The notes: generated by a model not told the origin, from the sequence alone. A DNA stretch of 64,000 nt from Paraburkholderia phytofirmans PsJN (GCF_000020125.1 NC_010681.1:4030001-4094000), one strand, 5' to 3'. Positions 44,176-63,382 are shown, counted from the stretch's first letter. Translations and numbers: made by a program.

Positions 44176-44834
44176 TATTTCGCTCCTTTCACGGCACGCG
44201 TCTTCACGGCCGGCGTAACGAATACCTTGCCACCCTTCGCACCCGGAACGGCGCCCTTGACCAGCAACAGCTTGCGGTCAGCGTCGATACGAGCGATTTC
44301 GAGGTTTTGCACGGTTACCGTATCGTCACCCATGTGACCGGTCATGCGCTTACCCGGGAAAACACGACCCGGATCCTGCGCCATACCGATCGAGCCCGGC
44401 ACGTTGTGCGAGCGCGAGTTACCGTGCGATGCACGGCCGGATGCGAAGTTGTAACGCTTGATGGTACCGGCGTAGCCCTTACCGATCGACACACCTTGCA
44501 CGTCGACCTTCTGGCCTACTTCGAACAGGTCGGGACCGACCACGGTGCCGTTCGACAACTCGGCAGCCTTGGCAGCATCGATCTGGAATTCTTTGAGGAT
44601 TTCACCGGCTTGAACACCGGCTTTGGCGAGATGACCGGCCAACGGCTTCGTCACGCGCGATGCACGGCGCGTACCGAATGCAACCTGCACGGCCGTGTAG
44701 CCGTCGGTTTCAACAGTCTTGATCTGCGTCACGCGGTTGTCGGACACGTCCAGCACGGTAACGGGAATCGAATCCCCTTCTGCCGTGAAGATACGGGTCA
44801 TGCCAACCTTGCGACCTACGAGTCCAAGGCTCAT
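44175..44834 (-). CDS. rplC: 50S ribosomal protein L3
   Basis: The 219-residue protein starts [20 protein letters not shown]. In [19 protein letters not shown] the Gln aligns with the residue methylated by PrmB in E. coli. ATG 44834 has GGAG at six bases. The 200-bp gap before it holds a promoter. Confidence 0.97.
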   Translation of the reverse strand: MSLGLVGRKVGMTRIFTAEGDSIPVTVLDVSDNRVTQIKTVETDGYTAVQVAFGTRRASRVTKPLAGHLAKAGVQAGEILKEFQIDAAKAAELSNGTVVGPDLFEVGQKVDVQGVSIGKGYAGTIKRYNFASGRASHGNSRSHNVPGSIGMAQDPGRVFPGKRMTGHMGDDTVTVQNLEIARIDADRKLLLVKGAVPGAKGGKVFVTPAVKTRAVKGAK

Positions 44835-44943
44835 CGTTTTCTCCATTCCCGACTGCGATTGGTCGGGGCTAATTTACAAAATGCCGGTGCCGTTTCGGGC
44901 ATGAATTCATGCTGCAGCACACCGACTTTTTTGCGCAAATGCG

Positions 44944-44975
44944 CGAAAAGCCCACTATTATAGCGAGGCTTTTCG
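44944..44975 (-). repeat. Inverted repeat around the rplC promoter -10
   Basis: Nine-base arms (CGAAAAGCC and GGCTTTTCG) flank a 14-nt interval that contains the -10 box. No U-tract follows on the minus strand. Confidence 0.7.
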
Positions 44976-44985
44976 TTTTCCGCAA
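44957..44985 (-). promoter_or_regulatory. Putative promoter between rpsJ and rplC
   Basis: The minus strand reads TTGCGG, 17 bp, TATAAT; the start would be near 44950 with a leader of about 115 nt before rplC. The perfect -10 and ideal spacing make it a good sigma70 candidate. Confidence 0.7.
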
Positions 44986-45035
44986 GCAATCAATGACTTA
45001 GCGCTGCCCGGCACGCCAGGCAACACTTTGAAGCT

Positions 45036-45347
45036 TTATTGCAGCTTGATTTCGACGTCCACACCAGCCGGCAGGTCCAGCTTCATCAGTGCGTCAACGG
45101 TCTTGTCCGTCGGATCGACGATGTCCATCAGGCGTTGGTGGGTACGAATTTCGAGCTGATCGCGCGACGTCTTGTTGACGTGCGGCGAACGCAGGATGTC
45201 GAAGCGTTGAATGCGGGTCGGCAGGGGCACCGGACCACGAACGATTGCGCCAGTCCGCTTTGCCGTGTCGACGATTTCAGCTGCCGATTGATCGATCAGG
45301 CGATAGTCGAAAGCCTTCAGGCGAATGCGGATTTTCTGGTTCTGCAT
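45036..45347 (-). CDS. rpsJ: 30S ribosomal protein S10 / NusE
   Basis: The 103-residue protein serves in the 30S head and in NusB-NusE antitermination. It reads [19 protein letters not shown] and includes [27 protein letters not shown] 45347 has AAGGA upstream; the longer frame adds 12 non-conserved residues. It follows tuf by 130 bp and is separated from rplC by 201 bp. Confidence 0.97.
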   Translation of the reverse strand: MQNQKIRIRLKAFDYRLIDQSAAEIVDTAKRTGAIVRGPVPLPTRIQRFDILRSPHVNKTSRDQLEIRTHQRLMDIVDPTDKTVDALMKLDLPAGVDVEIKLQ

Positions 45348-45370
45348 GACAATTCCTTGGAAAAGAGCGA

Positions 45371-45387
45371 GGCGGTATTGCACCGCC
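45371..45387 (-). repeat. Small hairpin in the rpsJ leader
   Basis: GGCGGT pairs with ACCGCC around a 5-nt loop, followed on the minus strand by CGCTCTTTT just before the rpsJ ribosome binding site. Confidence 0.5.
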
Positions 45388-45405
45388 AGACAGTAAAAGA
45401 ACGTA

Positions 45406-45440
45406 GAGCCGGGTGCCCGCTGAGGGCCGGCGCCCGGCTC
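45406..45440 (-). terminator. GC-rich hairpin after tuf
   Basis: Twelve-base arms (GAGCCGGGCGCC with GGCACCCGGCTC, one mismatch) lie 38 bp after the tuf stop; TACGTTCTTTT follows. It is probably a partial terminator or attenuator before rpsJ. Confidence 0.55.
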
Positions 45441-45477
45441 CGGGCACCACTTACAGCAAATACGTCAATTCGCGATT

Positions 45478-46668
45478 TTACTCGAGAATCTTGGCAACCA
45501 CACCTGCACCGACCGTACGACCGCCTTCGCGGATTGCGAAACGCAGACCTTCTTCCATCGCGATCGGGTTGATCAGCTTCACCGTGATCGACACGTTGTC
45601 GCCCGGCATGACCATTTCCTTGTCCTTCGGCAACTCGATCGAGCCCGTCACATCCGTCGTACGGAAGTAGAACTGCGGACGATAGTTGTTGAAGAACGGC
45701 GTGTGACGGCCACCTTCGTCCTTGCTCAGCACGTACACTTCAGCCGTGAAGTGCGTGTGCGGGTTGATCGAACCCGGCTTCGCCAGAACCTGGCCACGCT
45801 CCACGTCTTCACGCTTCGTGCCGCGCAGCAGGATACCCACGTTGTCGCCTGCCTGACCTTGATCGAGCAGCTTGCGGAACATTTCCACGCCCGTGCAGGT
45901 CGTCTTCACCGTCGGCTTGATACCGACAATTTCGATTTCCTCGCCGACCTTCACCACGCCGCGCTCAACGCGACCCGTCACCACCGTGCCGCGACCCGAG
46001 ATCGAGAACACGTCTTCCACCGGCATCAGGAACGCACCGTCAACTGCGCGCTCCGGCGTCGGGATGTACGTGTCCAGCGCGTCGGCCAGATTCATGATCG
46101 CCACTTCGCCCAGCTCGCCCTTGTCGCCTTCCAGCGCCAGCTTGGCCGAACCCTTGATGATCGGCGTGTCGTCGCCCGGGAAGTCGTACTTCGACAGAAG
46201 TTCGCGCACTTCCATCTCGACGAGTTCGAGCAGCTCAGCGTCGTCCACCATGTCGCACTTGTTCAGGAACACGATGATGTACGGCACGCCAACCTGACGC
46301 GCCAGCAGGATGTGCTCACGCGTTTGCGGCATCGGGCCGTCTGCAGCCGAGCACACCAGGATCGCGCCGTCCATCTGCGCTGCGCCCGTGATCATGTTCT
46401 TCACATAGTCAGCGTGGCCCGGGCAGTCGACGTGTGCGTAGTGGCGGTTAGCCGTTTCGTACTCGACGTGCGCCGTGTTGATCGTGATACCACGTGCCTT
46501 TTCTTCCGGCGCCGCGTCGATCTGGTCGTATGCCTTCGCTTCGCCGCCAAACTTCTGCGTCAGAACCGTCGTGATCGCTGCCGTCAGCGTGGTCTTGCCG
46601 TGGTCAACGTGACCGATCGTGCCGACGTTCACGTGCGGCTTGGTCCGTTCGAATTTACCTTTAGCCAT
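45478..46668 (-). CDS. tuf: Elongation factor Tu
   Basis: The 396-residue GTPase delivers aminoacyl-tRNA to the ribosome. The P-loop is [13 protein letters not shown], with [12 protein letters not shown] and NKCD for G3 and G4, and the effector loop ends [15 protein letters not shown]. The C-terminus is [11 protein letters not shown]. Burkholderia carries two tuf copies; this is the one after fusA in the str operon. Confidence 0.98.
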   Translation of the reverse strand: MAKGKFERTKPHVNVGTIGHVDHGKTTLTAAITTVLTQKFGGEAKAYDQIDAAPEEKARGITINTAHVEYETANRHYAHVDCPGHADYVKNMITGAAQMDGAILVCSAADGPMPQTREHILLARQVGVPYIIVFLNKCDMVDDAELLELVEMEVRELLSKYDFPGDDTPIIKGSAKLALEGDKGELGEVAIMNLADALDTYIPTPERAVDGAFLMPVEDVFSISGRGTVVTGRVERGVVKVGEEIEIVGIKPTVKTTCTGVEMFRKLLDQGQAGDNVGILLRGTKREDVERGQVLAKPGSINPHTHFTAEVYVLSKDEGGRHTPFFNNYRPQFYFRTTDVTGSIELPKDKEMVMPGDNVSITVKLINPIAMEEGLRFAIREGGRTVGAGVVAKILE

Positions 46669-46715
46669 GTTTCTCTTCTTTCAAAAAGTTAATCGTTGAA
46701 TGACTTGCCGCGCGA

Positions 46716-48818
46716 TTACTTCGACTTCGCGTTGATGATCGCTTCAGACACGTTACGCGGTGCTTCAGAGTAGTGCTTGAACTCCATCGTGTACGTTGCA
46801 CGACCTTGGGTCAGCGAACGCAGCGACGTCGAGTAGCCGAACATTTCCGACAGCGGGACTTCGGCGCGAACGATCTTGCCGCCGCCAACCATGTCGTCCA
46901 TGCCCTGAACGATACCGCGACGACCCGACAGATCGCCCATCACGTTGCCCATGTAATCTTCAGGTGTTTCGACTTCAACAGCCATCATCGGTTCGAGGAT
47001 GACCGGTTGGGCCTTGCGCATTGCTTCCTTGAACGCCATCGAACCGGCCATGCGGAACGCATTTTCGTTCGAGTCAACGTCGTGGTACGAACCGAACGTC
47101 AGGTGAACCTTGACGTCGACGACCGGGAAGCCTGCCAGCACGCCAGCCTTCAGCGTTTCCTGGATACCCTTGTCCACCGCCGGGATGTATTCGCGCGGAA
47201 TCACGCCGCCCTTGATCTCGTCGAGGAACTCGTAGCCCTTGCCTTGCTCATTCGGCTCAAGCGTGATGACCGCGTGACCGTACTGGCCGCGACCACCCGA
47301 CTGCTTGACGAACTTGCCGTCAACGTCTTCCGCCTTGCCGCGAATCGTTTCGCGGTATGCAACCTGCGGCTTGCCGACGGTTGCTTCCACGCCGAACTCG
47401 CGCTTCATACGGTCAACCAGAATTTCCAGGTGGAGCTCGCCCATGCCCGAAATAATGGTTTGGCCCGATTCTTCGTCCGTTTGAACGCGGAACGACGGAT
47501 CTTCCTGTGCCAGGCGGTTCAATGCCAGACCCATTTTTTCCTGGTCGGGCTTGGTCTTCGGCTCAACAGCCTGCGAAATCACCGGCTCCGGGAAAATCAT
47601 GCGTTCGAGCACGATCGGGCTTTGCGGATCGCACAGCGTGTCGCCGGTCGTTGCGTCTTTCAGGCCGACTGCAGCAGCGATGTCGCCTGCGCGGACTTCC
47701 TTGATTTCTTCGCGCTGGTTCGCGTGCATCTGCAGAATACGACCCAGACGTTCCTTCTTGTCTTTGGTCGCGTTCAGCACGGTGTCGCCCGAATTCACGA
47801 CACCCGAGTACACACGGAAGAAGATCAACTGGCCGACGAACGGGTCGGTCATGATCTTGAATGCCAGTGCCGAGAACTTCTCGTCGTCGGCAGCGCGGCG
47901 CTCACCCTTTTCACCGTTTTCCAGCTCGCCGGTCACCGGCGGGATGTCGATCGGCGACGGCAGGAAGTCGAGCACTGCGTCCAGCATGCGCTGCACGCCC
48001 TTGTTCTTGAACGCGGTGCCGCACAGCATCGGCTGAATTTCGCAAGCGATCGTACGGTCGCGCAGACCCTTGATGATTTCCGCTTCGGAGAGCTCGCCCT
48101 CTTCCAGGTACTTGTTCATCAGCTCTTCGCTCGACTCGGCAGCCGCTTCGATCATCTTCTCGCGCCACTCGTTGCACGAGTCAGCCAATTCTGCCGGGAT
48201 TTCTTCGTACGAGAACTTCGTGCCTTGGGACGCTTCATCCCAAATGATCGCTTTCATCTTCAGCAGATCGACGACGCCCGTGAAGTTTTCTTCCGCGCCG
48301 ATAGGCACCACGACCGGAACCGGGTTCGCCTTCAGACGCAGCTTGAGCTGGTCGTAAACCTTGAAGAAGTTCGCGCCGGTACGGTCCATCTTGTTGATGA
48401 ACGCGAGACGGGGAACCTTGTACTTGTTAGCCTGACGCCACACGGTTTCCGACTGGGGCTGAACGCCGCCCACAGCGCAGTACACCATGCACGCGCCGTC
48501 GAGCACGCGCATCGAGCGCTCAACTTCAATCGTGAAGTCGACGTGACCCGGGGTGTCGATGATGTTGATGCGGTGCTCAGCGCGGTCGCCGGCCATGCCT
48601 TTCCAGAACGCCGTGGTAGCAGCGGACGTGATCGTGATGCCGCGTTCCTGCTCCTGCTCCATCCAGTCCATGGTGGCAGCGCCGTCGTGAACTTCACCAA
48701 TCTTGTGGTTCACGCCGGTGTAGAACAAGATGCGCTCGGTCGTCGTCGTTTTGCCGGCGTCGATGTGAGCGCTAATACCGATGTTACGGTAGCGCTCGAT
48801 AGGTGTCTTGCGAGCCAC
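46716..48818 (-). CDS. fusA: Elongation factor G
   Basis: The 700-residue translocase has G motifs [36 protein letters not shown] and [10 protein letters not shown], then domains II-V ending [15 protein letters not shown]. The start is GTG 48818 with GAGG at six bases; no ATG fits. It lies 134 bp after rpsG. Confidence 0.98.
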   Translation of the reverse strand: MARKTPIERYRNIGISAHIDAGKTTTTERILFYTGVNHKIGEVHDGAATMDWMEQEQERGITITSAATTAFWKGMAGDRAEHRINIIDTPGHVDFTIEVERSMRVLDGACMVYCAVGGVQPQSETVWRQANKYKVPRLAFINKMDRTGANFFKVYDQLKLRLKANPVPVVVPIGAEENFTGVVDLLKMKAIIWDEASQGTKFSYEEIPAELADSCNEWREKMIEAAAESSEELMNKYLEEGELSEAEIIKGLRDRTIACEIQPMLCGTAFKNKGVQRMLDAVLDFLPSPIDIPPVTGELENGEKGERRAADDEKFSALAFKIMTDPFVGQLIFFRVYSGVVNSGDTVLNATKDKKERLGRILQMHANQREEIKEVRAGDIAAAVGLKDATTGDTLCDPQSPIVLERMIFPEPVISQAVEPKTKPDQEKMGLALNRLAQEDPSFRVQTDEESGQTIISGMGELHLEILVDRMKREFGVEATVGKPQVAYRETIRGKAEDVDGKFVKQSGGRGQYGHAVITLEPNEQGKGYEFLDEIKGGVIPREYIPAVDKGIQETLKAGVLAGFPVVDVKVHLTFGSYHDVDSNENAFRMAGSMAFKEAMRKAQPVILEPMMAVEVETPEDYMGNVMGDLSGRRGIVQGMDDMVGGGKIVRAEVPLSEMFGYSTSLRSLTQGRATYTMEFKHYSEAPRNVSEAIINAKSK

Positions 48819-48877
48819 TTTGATCCTCTATTGGGATGACGCGATGCGAGAAAATACCCATCGCGCTGTAACACAAA

Positions 48878-48909
48878 CGGGCGAGGCGCTTTGTAAGCGC
48901 ACCCGCCCG
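48878..48909 (-). repeat. Hairpin between rpsG and fusA
   Basis: A two-part stem (CGGGCG/CGCCCG and GCGCTT/AAGCGC with small internal loops) lies midway in the gap, without a proper U-tract. It may be a processing or stability element. Confidence 0.5.
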
Positions 48910-48952
48910 GAATTTCTTTCCGTTTTTTCTGCTAAACCCGGGTTCGGGAAGC

Positions 48953-49423
48953 TTAGAAACGGAAGTGCGAGAACGCCTTGTTGGCTTCTGCCATCCGGTG
49001 AACTTCGTCGCGCTTCTTCATTGCGCCGCCACGGCCTTCCGCCGCTTCGGAGAGTTCACCTGCCAGACGCAGGGCCATCGACTTCTCGCTGCGCTTCTTC
49101 GCGGCTTCACGCAGCCAACGCATCGCCAATGCCATACGACGCGACGGGCGCACTTCGACCGGAACCTGATAGTTCGCACCACCAACGCGGCGGCTCTTCA
49201 CTTCGACCACCGGCTTGACGTTGTTGAGCGCTACCGTGAACACTTCCAGCGGGTCCTTGCCACCCTTGGTCTGGATCTGTTCGAAAGCGCCGTACACGAT
49301 ACGCTCGGCAACCGACTTCTTGCCGGAGAGCATCAGCACGTTCATGAACTTAGCTACATCAACGTTACCGAACTTCGGATCCGGCAACACTTCCCGCTTG
49401 GGGACTTCGCGACGACGCGGCAT
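48953..49423 (-). CDS. rpsG: 30S ribosomal protein S7
   Basis: The 156-residue head protein starts [20 protein letters not shown] and includes [29 protein letters not shown] and FSHFRF at the end. In E. coli S7 represses the str operon through the rpsL-rpsG gap; the gap here is 178 bp, but I could not identify the binding site. Confidence 0.97.
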   Translation of the reverse strand: MPRRREVPKREVLPDPKFGNVDVAKFMNVLMLSGKKSVAERIVYGAFEQIQTKGGKDPLEVFTVALNNVKPVVEVKSRRVGGANYQVPVEVRPSRRMALAMRWLREAAKKRSEKSMALRLAGELSEAAEGRGGAMKKRDEVHRMAEANKAFSHFRF

Positions 49424-49601
49424 GTTTCTTCCTTTAACTTTTCAGTTGGAGCTATTTTTAGCCCCGCGGCCACCAACTAACCCGATTCATCTCTTACGAC
49501 TTACCAGCCCGGTCGGGTGACCACTTACTCGACAGCACCGGCGATTCCGGCACCACCGCTATTACCGCCTTTGCAGGCGACCTGAAATACCGACCGGCTA
49601 A

Positions 49602-49982
49602 TTACTTGCCAGCCTTGGCACGCTTCGCACCGTACTTCGAGCGAGCCTGCTTACGATCCTTGACGCCCTGGGTATCCAGCGAGCCGCGAACCATGTGGTA
49701 ACGCACACCCGGCAAGTCCTTAACACGGCCGCCGCGAATCAGCACGACCGAGTGTTCCTGCAGGTTGTGGCCTTCACCACCGATGTACGAAATAACTTCG
49801 AAGCCGTTCGTCAAACGAACTTTGGCAACCTTACGCAGTGCCGAGTTAGGCTTCTTAGGCGTCGTGGTGTACACACGGGTGCACACGCCGCGACGCTGGG
49901 GGCAGTCCTGCAAGGCCGGGCTCTTGCTCTTAGTCGTTTCCGACTGGCGGCCTTTGCGAACCAGTTGATTGATGGTTGGCAT
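49602..49982 (-). CDS. rpsL: 30S ribosomal protein S12
   Basis: The 126-residue decoding-centre protein starts [15 protein letters not shown] and has [19 protein letters not shown] and [17 protein letters not shown]. Both lysines where streptomycin resistance usually arises (in PKKPNS and RVKDLP) are wild type. It is the first gene of the str operon. Confidence 0.98.
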   Translation of the reverse strand: MPTINQLVRKGRQSETTKSKSPALQDCPQRRGVCTRVYTTTPKKPNSALRKVAKVRLTNGFEVISYIGGEGHNLQEHSVVLIRGGRVKDLPGVRYHMVRGSLDTQGVKDRKQARSKYGAKRAKAGK

Positions 49983-50121
49983 TGTTTATTCCTGAAATTG
50001 AACAAAATCGACGCATATGTTTCCGGGCAAAGCAGAAACGATCGCGCATCGAACTTCCGGACCGGCTAGTCCGCGCATGAATTGACTTCGCGCACAGGCA
50101 TTCCAAGAACCGGAACCTAGC

Positions 50122-50151
50122 ATAATATTCCGAAATTACTAAGGGAGTCAA
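50122..50151 (-). promoter_or_regulatory. Putative str operon promoter
   Basis: The minus strand reads TTGACT, 18 bp, TATTAT, about 140 bp upstream of rpsL and just past the recQ stop. The -35 matches consensus at five of six positions. Confidence 0.72.
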
Positions 50152-50204
50152 CAGGTTGCGATGTTTCGCACCCCTGCCGACCTGCTCAGGCACTTGCAGA
50201 GCGC

Positions 50205-52052
50205 TTAGTCGGCGGCGACGACTTCCAGCAATTCATCGCCGAAACGGTCGAGTTTGCGTGCGCCCATACCCGGGATACCGCGCAAATCGTCAATCGAGTC
50301 AGGGCCGTTGCGGGCAATTTCCGCCAGGGTTGCATCGTGGAAAATCACGTAGGCCGGCACGCCGTCGCTCTTCGCAGTTTCAGTGCGCCATGCCCGCAAC
50401 CGCTCCCAGCGCGCGCGTTCGCGCGGGCCCATGCCGATCGTCGGGTCGGCGCGCTCACTGGTGCGGCCGGACGATTGACGCGTGCGCGTAGGCTTCACAT
50501 AGCGGCGCATGGTGACGTTCTGCTCACCTTTGAGCACCGGCTTGCTTGCCTCGGTCAGGACGAGTGAGCCGAAGCCTTCGTGATCGACCGTCAGATAGCC
50601 GAACGCGACCAACTGGCGGAAAACTGCTCGCCACTCCTGCTCGCCTAGCGCCGAACCGATGCCGAATGTGGTCAGCTTCTCGTGACCACGCTGCAGGATT
50701 TTCTCGCTGCTGTTACCGCGCAGGATGTCGATTAGATGACCGGCGCCGAAATGAAAGCCGCTCGCGCGCTGTGCGCGGAACACACACGACAGCGCCATGC
50801 GCGCCTCACGCGTTGCGTCCCATGTGTCCGGCGGTTCAAGGCAGTTGTCGCAATTGCCGCAAGGCTTGCTCGATTCACCGAAATACCCGAGCAGTCGCAC
50901 TCGCCGGCAGGTCGCCGCTTCGCACAATCCGAGCAACGCATCCAGCTTGCCGGTCTGGACGCGCTTGTGCGCGTCGTCGGCGTCGGATTCGTCGATCATT
51001 TTGCGCTGCTGCACGACGTCGCCGAGACCGTAGGCCATCCATGCATTCGCCGGCATGCCGTCGCGGCCCGCGCGACCCGTTTCCTGGTAGTAGCCTTCGA
51101 CACTCTTCGGGAGGTCGAGGTGAGCGACAAAACGCACGTCCGGTTTGTCGATGCCCATACCGAATGCGATCGTCGCGCACATCACAATCCCTTCCTCGCG
51201 CTGAAACATCTCCTGATGCTTCTGGCGGATTTCGAACTCCATGCCGGCGTGATACGGCAGCGCGCTCATGCCTTTTTCCTTCAGCCATTCCGCCGTCTCC
51301 TCGACCTTACGGCGCGACAGGCAGTAGACGACGCCGGCGTCGGTCGTGCCGTCCGGCTTTGAATGCTCCGCGCGGATGAAGTCCAGCAACTGCGCACGCG
51401 CATTGTCCTTCTCGACGATGCGATAACGAATGTTCGGCCGGTCGAAGCTCGACACGAAAACGCGCGCATCGTCCAGCGCCAGGCGGTGGATGATCTCGTC
51501 GCGCGTGATGTCGTCAGCGGTGGCCGTCAGCGCGATTCGCGGCACGTTCGGGAAGCGCTCGTGCAGCACCGACAACTGAATGTATTCCGGGCGGAAATCG
51601 TGCCCCCATTGCGACACGCAATGGGCTTCGTCGATGGCGAACAAGCCTATACGCGTGCGCTCCAGCAACTCCTGGAAACGGGGTGTCATCAAACGTTCCG
51701 GCGCCACGTAGAGCAGATCGATATCACCGTCGCGCAACGCGCGCTCGGTCGCCATCGCCTCGGCGCTCGAGAGCGTCGAATTCAGATATGCCGCGCGCAC
51801 GCCCACTTCGGTGAGCGCGGCGACCTGATCCTGCATCAGCGCGATCAGAGGAGAAACGACGATTCCGGTGCCGAAGCCGCCTTCGCGCCGTACCAGCGAC
51901 GGAATCTGATAGCAGAGGGACTTGCCGCCGCCCGTCGGCATCAACACGAGGCAGTCGCCGCCGCCGGCGACGTGCTCGACAATTTCGCCCTGCTGCCCTC
52001 TGAACGCGGGGTAACCGAAGACTTCGTTGAGAATTTCGAGCGGACGGGACAT
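50205..52052 (-). CDS. recQ: ATP-dependent DNA helicase RecQ
   Basis: The 615-residue 3'-5' helicase acts in recombination and fork repair. Walker A is [14 protein letters not shown], the Walker B box is [15 protein letters not shown], and motif VI is [12 protein letters not shown]. The zinc-binding RQC domain has cysteines in [12 protein letters not shown] and CGNCDNC, and an HRDC domain ends the protein ([22 protein letters not shown]). No strong ribosome binding site precedes ATG 52052. It lies between rpoC and rpsL on the same strand but has terminator and promoter boundaries on both sides, so it is an independent insertion in the cluster. Confidence 0.96.
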   Translation of the reverse strand: MSRPLEILNEVFGYPAFRGQQGEIVEHVAGGGDCLVLMPTGGGKSLCYQIPSLVRREGGFGTGIVVSPLIALMQDQVAALTEVGVRAAYLNSTLSSAEAMATERALRDGDIDLLYVAPERLMTPRFQELLERTRIGLFAIDEAHCVSQWGHDFRPEYIQLSVLHERFPNVPRIALTATADDITRDEIIHRLALDDARVFVSSFDRPNIRYRIVEKDNARAQLLDFIRAEHSKPDGTTDAGVVYCLSRRKVEETAEWLKEKGMSALPYHAGMEFEIRQKHQEMFQREEGIVMCATIAFGMGIDKPDVRFVAHLDLPKSVEGYYQETGRAGRDGMPANAWMAYGLGDVVQQRKMIDESDADDAHKRVQTGKLDALLGLCEAATCRRVRLLGYFGESSKPCGNCDNCLEPPDTWDATREARMALSCVFRAQRASGFHFGAGHLIDILRGNSSEKILQRGHEKLTTFGIGSALGEQEWRAVFRQLVAFGYLTVDHEGFGSLVLTEASKPVLKGEQNVTMRRYVKPTRTRQSSGRTSERADPTIGMGPRERARWERLRAWRTETAKSDGVPAYVIFHDATLAEIARNGPDSIDDLRGIPGMGARKLDRFGDELLEVVAAD

Positions 52053-52182
52053 GAATTTGAGAGAAGCAGCGTGATGCCGGTGACACGAATTTTACCAACG
52101 CATTCGTGTTGCGCCCGCGCTTTGATGCAGCGTTAGCCGTTTGGCCTACTAGTCCGCAAAAAGAGCGCTAAAAGGAAAAGCG

Positions 52183-52216
52183 CAAAAAAAAGCCGCTCAG
52201 TCGAAACTGAGCGGCT
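52183..52216 (-). terminator. Terminator after rpoC
   Basis: Ten-base arms AGCCGCTCAG and CTGAGCGGCT with a 6-nt loop run into T8 on the minus strand, 55 bp after rpoC. Confidence 0.92.
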
Positions 52217-52270
52217 TCGCTGGCTGGTGAGCCCAAGCGGCTTACGCCGCCTGGACTTACTGACCTGAGC

Positions 52271-56509
<4,239 letters not shown>

Positions 56510-56530
56510 TGCTTTCTCTCCGTAGTCCGA

Positions 56531-60637
<4,107 letters not shown>

Positions 60638-60902
60638 ACGATCTCCGAATCACGGCGGGCATTGTTGTCGAGGCAGGATACCTTGATGAGACAACCCGAG
60701 TGTTCACCGACTGAGACCCGATGGCCGTCCGATGGCTTGAACGAGCCTAGAAGCTTGGTGGTTGGCCGCTACCAACCGCTGGCTGACGGCAGCGGATGCC
60801 TATGTTGCCCGCTACCCGACCAAACTTGCCTTCTGCAGTCGCTTCAGAAGACAAAGAGAAACGCCGGTCAATGCTGCCGAAAGGCGGTTTTCTTTGGCCT
60901 CT
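60638..60902. other. rpoB leader without further features
   Basis: About 265 bp upstream of rpoB hold no gene. A weak inverted repeat (GCCGGT.. / ..GGCGG) near 60855-60890 is the only other structure, and no consensus promoter was found. Confidence 0.4.
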
Positions 60903-60949
60903 GGGAGCCACATTCTTGCCGAAACGGCCAGGCAAAAAACGTGTCTCCC
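60903..60949 (-). promoter_or_regulatory. Long imperfect hairpin, possible RNase III processing site
   Basis: GGGAG and CTCCC with adjoining CAC/GTG form an outer stem, and TTGCC/GGCAA an inner one. E. coli has an RNase III cleavage hairpin at the same place between rplL and rpoB, so a similar role is inferred. Confidence 0.45.
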
Positions 60950-60955
60950 ACAAAG

Positions 60956-60990
60956 CACAAAAAGGCCGGCGGTGGAAAACCGCCAGCCTT
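60956..60990 (-). terminator. Attenuator-like terminator between rplL and rpoB
   Basis: Twelve-base arms (AAGGCTGGCGGT and ACCGCCGGCCTT, one mismatch) are followed by a T5 run, 18 bp past rplL. It should allow partial read-through to lower RNA polymerase relative to L7/L12. Confidence 0.75.
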
Positions 60991-61008
60991 CGCACAGCGA
61001 GCTGAAAC

Positions 61009-61383
61009 TTACTTGATTTCAGCCTTCGCGCCGGCTTCTTCCAGCTTCTTCTTGGCTTCTTCAGCAGCAGCCTTCGGTACCGATTCCTTAACAGGCTTCG
61101 GTGCACCGTCGACCAGGTCCTTCGCTTCCTTCAGGCCGAGACCCGTCAGTTCGCGAACAGCCTTAATGACCGAAACCTTGTTCGCGCCGACTTCCGTCAG
61201 GTTGACCGTGAATTCGGTTTGCTCTTCAGCAGCAGCAGCAGCGCCGCCGCCTGCCGGGCCTGCCACTGCAACAGCAGCTGCCGACACGCCAAACTTTTCT
61301 TCGAACGCCTTAACCAGCTCGTTCAGTTCCAGAACCGACATCGAGCTTACTGCCTCGAGGATGTCTTCTTTTGCGATTGCCAT
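61009..61383 (-). CDS. rplL: 50S ribosomal protein L7/L12
   Basis: The 124-residue stalk protein has an N-terminal dimer domain ([20 protein letters not shown]), an Ala/Gly-rich hinge ([12 protein letters not shown]) and the factor-binding C-domain [20 protein letters not shown]. It lies 63 bp after rplJ and before the attenuator. Confidence 0.98.
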   Translation of the reverse strand: MAIAKEDILEAVSSMSVLELNELVKAFEEKFGVSAAAVAVAGPAGGGAAAAAEEQTEFTVNLTEVGANKVSVIKAVRELTGLGLKEAKDLVDGAPKPVKESVPKAAAEEAKKKLEEAGAKAEIK

Positions 61384-61446
61384 TTGAAATACTCCTAAAT
61401 TGAATTCGGATACAGCCAGCGATCAATCACGCTCGACTGATGTGCA

Positions 61447-61950
61447 TTACGCAGCGGTTTCTTCGCCTTGTTTCTTTTCTGCCAGCGCGGCCAGAGCGCG
61501 CGCGAAGCCGGAAACAGGTGCCTGCATAACGTACAACAGCTTGGAGAGCAGTTCTTCGCGGCTCGGGATGTTTGCCAGCGCTTGCACGCCAGCCTTGTCC
61601 ATCACCTTGCCTTCGTAGGAACCAGCCTTGATGATCAACTTGTCATTGGTTTTGCCGAAGTCGTTGACGACCTTAGCAGCAGCAATTGCATCTTCCGAGA
61701 TGCCGTAGATCAGCGGACCAGTCATCTGCTCTGCCAGCGGAGCAAACGGGGTACCTTCGACAGCGCGACGCGCCAGCGTGTTCTTCAACACACGAAGGTA
61801 AACCTGTTGCTCACGCGCTTTCGCGCGCAGCTTGGTCAGATCGCCAACCGCGATTCCACGATACTCAGCCAGAACCACGGTCTGGGCTTTCGCGACTTGC
61901 GCGGCAACCTCAGCGACGACGGCCTGCTTGCTTTCTTTGTTAAGTGGCAC
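61447..61950 (-). CDS. rplJ: 50S ribosomal protein L10
   Basis: The 167-residue stalk base starts at GTG 61950, preceded by GGAGG at six bases, giving (M)[40 protein letters not shown] and [16 protein letters not shown] are the L10 core, and the C-terminal helices that bind L7/L12 follow. The longer frame to 62079 has no support. Confidence 0.97.
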   Translation of the reverse strand: MPLNKESKQAVVAEVAAQVAKAQTVVLAEYRGIAVGDLTKLRAKAREQQVYLRVLKNTLARRAVEGTPFAPLAEQMTGPLIYGISEDAIAAAKVVNDFGKTNDKLIIKAGSYEGKVMDKAGVQALANIPSREELLSKLLYVMQAPVSGFARALAALAEKKQGEETAA

Positions 61951-62251
61951 GGTTAACCTCCAGATTCGATACACGCGGCGTGCGCCTTGTGTACCGCGTT
62001 CAATAACGGCGTCCGACCAGTCAGGAGTATTTCGACCGCCTGAGTCCGCATTGCTGCGGATATCAACCGGCTTCATCACTACAAAACCTTTTCGGGTTCG
62101 CCATCTGCGTTGGCTTTACATTAAGGACACACCTACCTGCTGCGTGCCCGCCAACGGTCTTTGACAACCGGTCGCTCGATGCAGACTGCCACCTTACGAC
62201 CGCCCAAAGCCCATAAAACCGCCCCGACCTACGCCGAGGCGATGAAATCTA
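61951..62251 (-). other. rplA-rplJ gap (rplJ leader)
   Basis: This 301-bp gap should contain the L10-L7/L12 autoregulatory leader and possibly a promoter. No consensus promoter or strong terminator is obvious by eye, and the kink-turn target of E. coli was not recognised. Confidence 0.4.
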
Positions 62252-62950
62252 TTACTGTGCTGCGATCGATGCCTGGTCGACGCGAACACCAACGCCCATC
62301 GTGCTCGACAGAGCAACTTTGCGCAGGTACACACCCTTGCTCGTTGCCGGCTTCGCTTTTTGCAGCGCGTCGACGAGAGCGTTCAGGTTGCTACGCAGAG
62401 CTGTCGGCTCAAACGAAGCACGGCCGATGGTGGCGTGGATGATACCGGCCTTGTCGACACGGAATTGCACCTGACCAGCCTTGGCGTTCTTCACGGCAGT
62501 CGCGACGTCCGGCGTAACCGTACCGACCTTCGGGTTCGGCATCAGGCCACGCGGGCCGAGGATCTGACCGAGCGTACCGACGACGCGCATCGTGTCCGGC
62601 GAAGCGATCACAATGTCGAAGTCCAACTTGCCAGCCTTGACTTGCTCAGCCAAGTCTTCCATACCGACGACTTCCGCGCCGGCTGCACGAGCTTGCTCAG
62701 CCTTTTCGCCTTGCGCGAACACTGCAACGCGAACAGACTTACCGGTACCGGCCGGCAGGACGACCGAGCCACGAACCACTTGGTCCGACTTCTTCGCGTC
62801 AATACCGAGCTGCACTGCGACGTCGATCGACTCGTCGAACTTCGCGCTTGCGCATTCCTTCACGAGCGACAGGGCTTCGTCGATTGCGTACAGCTTTTGA
62901 CGATCAACCTTGGCTGCAAATGCTTGCAGACGCTTTGAAAGCTTAGCCAT
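62252..62950 (-). CDS. rplA: 50S ribosomal protein L1
   Basis: The 232-residue L1-stalk protein starts [21 protein letters not shown]; the RNA-binding core carries [21 protein letters not shown] and the [20 protein letters not shown] loop. The ATG follows the rplK stop without a gap (TAAATG). Confidence 0.97.
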   Translation of the reverse strand: MAKLSKRLQAFAAKVDRQKLYAIDEALSLVKECASAKFDESIDVAVQLGIDAKKSDQVVRGSVVLPAGTGKSVRVAVFAQGEKAEQARAAGAEVVGMEDLAEQVKAGKLDFDIVIASPDTMRVVGTLGQILGPRGLMPNPKVGTVTPDVATAVKNAKAGQVQFRVDKAGIIHATIGRASFEPTALRSNLNALVDALQKAKPATSKGVYLRKVALSSTMGVGVRVDQASIAAQ

Positions 62951-63382
62951 TTACACGCCCTCCACGGTGATGCCCATCGAGCGGGCGCTACCCGCGATCG
63001 TACGAACCGCTGCGTCCAGATCAGCTGCCGTCAGATCGGGCATCTTGGTCTTGGCGATATCTTCAGCTTGAGCGCGGGTGATCTTGCCGACCTTGTCGGT
63101 ATGCGGCTTGCTCGAACCCTTATCGATCTTCGCCGCCTTCTTGATCAAAACCGTTGCCGGCGGCGTCTTCAGAACGAACGTGAAGCTCTTGTCCGCGAAC
63201 GCGGTGATCACAACCGGAGTCGGCAGACCCGGTTCCAGTGCTTGGGTCTGCGCGTTGAACGCCTTGCAGAACTCCATGATATTCAGGCCGCGCTGGCCTA
63301 GTGCCGGACCAACCGGCGGCGACGGATTGGCTTTACCTGCAGGAATCTGCAGCTTAATAAAGCCGATAATTTTCTTTGCCAT
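62951..63382 (-). CDS. rplK: 50S ribosomal protein L11
   Basis: The 143-residue GTPase-centre protein starts [20 protein letters not shown] and includes the proline-rich thiostrepton-contact segment [22 protein letters not shown] 63382 begins family sequence; upstream in-frame residues are not conserved. Confidence 0.97.
   Translation of the reverse strand: MAKKIIGFIKLQIPAGKANPSPPVGPALGQRGLNIMEFCKAFNAQTQALEPGLPTPVVITAFADKSFTFVLKTPPATVLIKKAAKIDKGSSKPHTDKVGKITRAQAEDIAKTKMPDLTAADLDAAVRTIAGSARSMGITVEGV

Noticed and set aside
45348..46715. tRNA genes near tuf, as found beside one tuf copy in many proteobacteria
   Set aside because: The gaps around this tuf are short and contain no cloverleaf; the tRNA-linked tuf copy would be expected beyond nusG/secE off the right edge.
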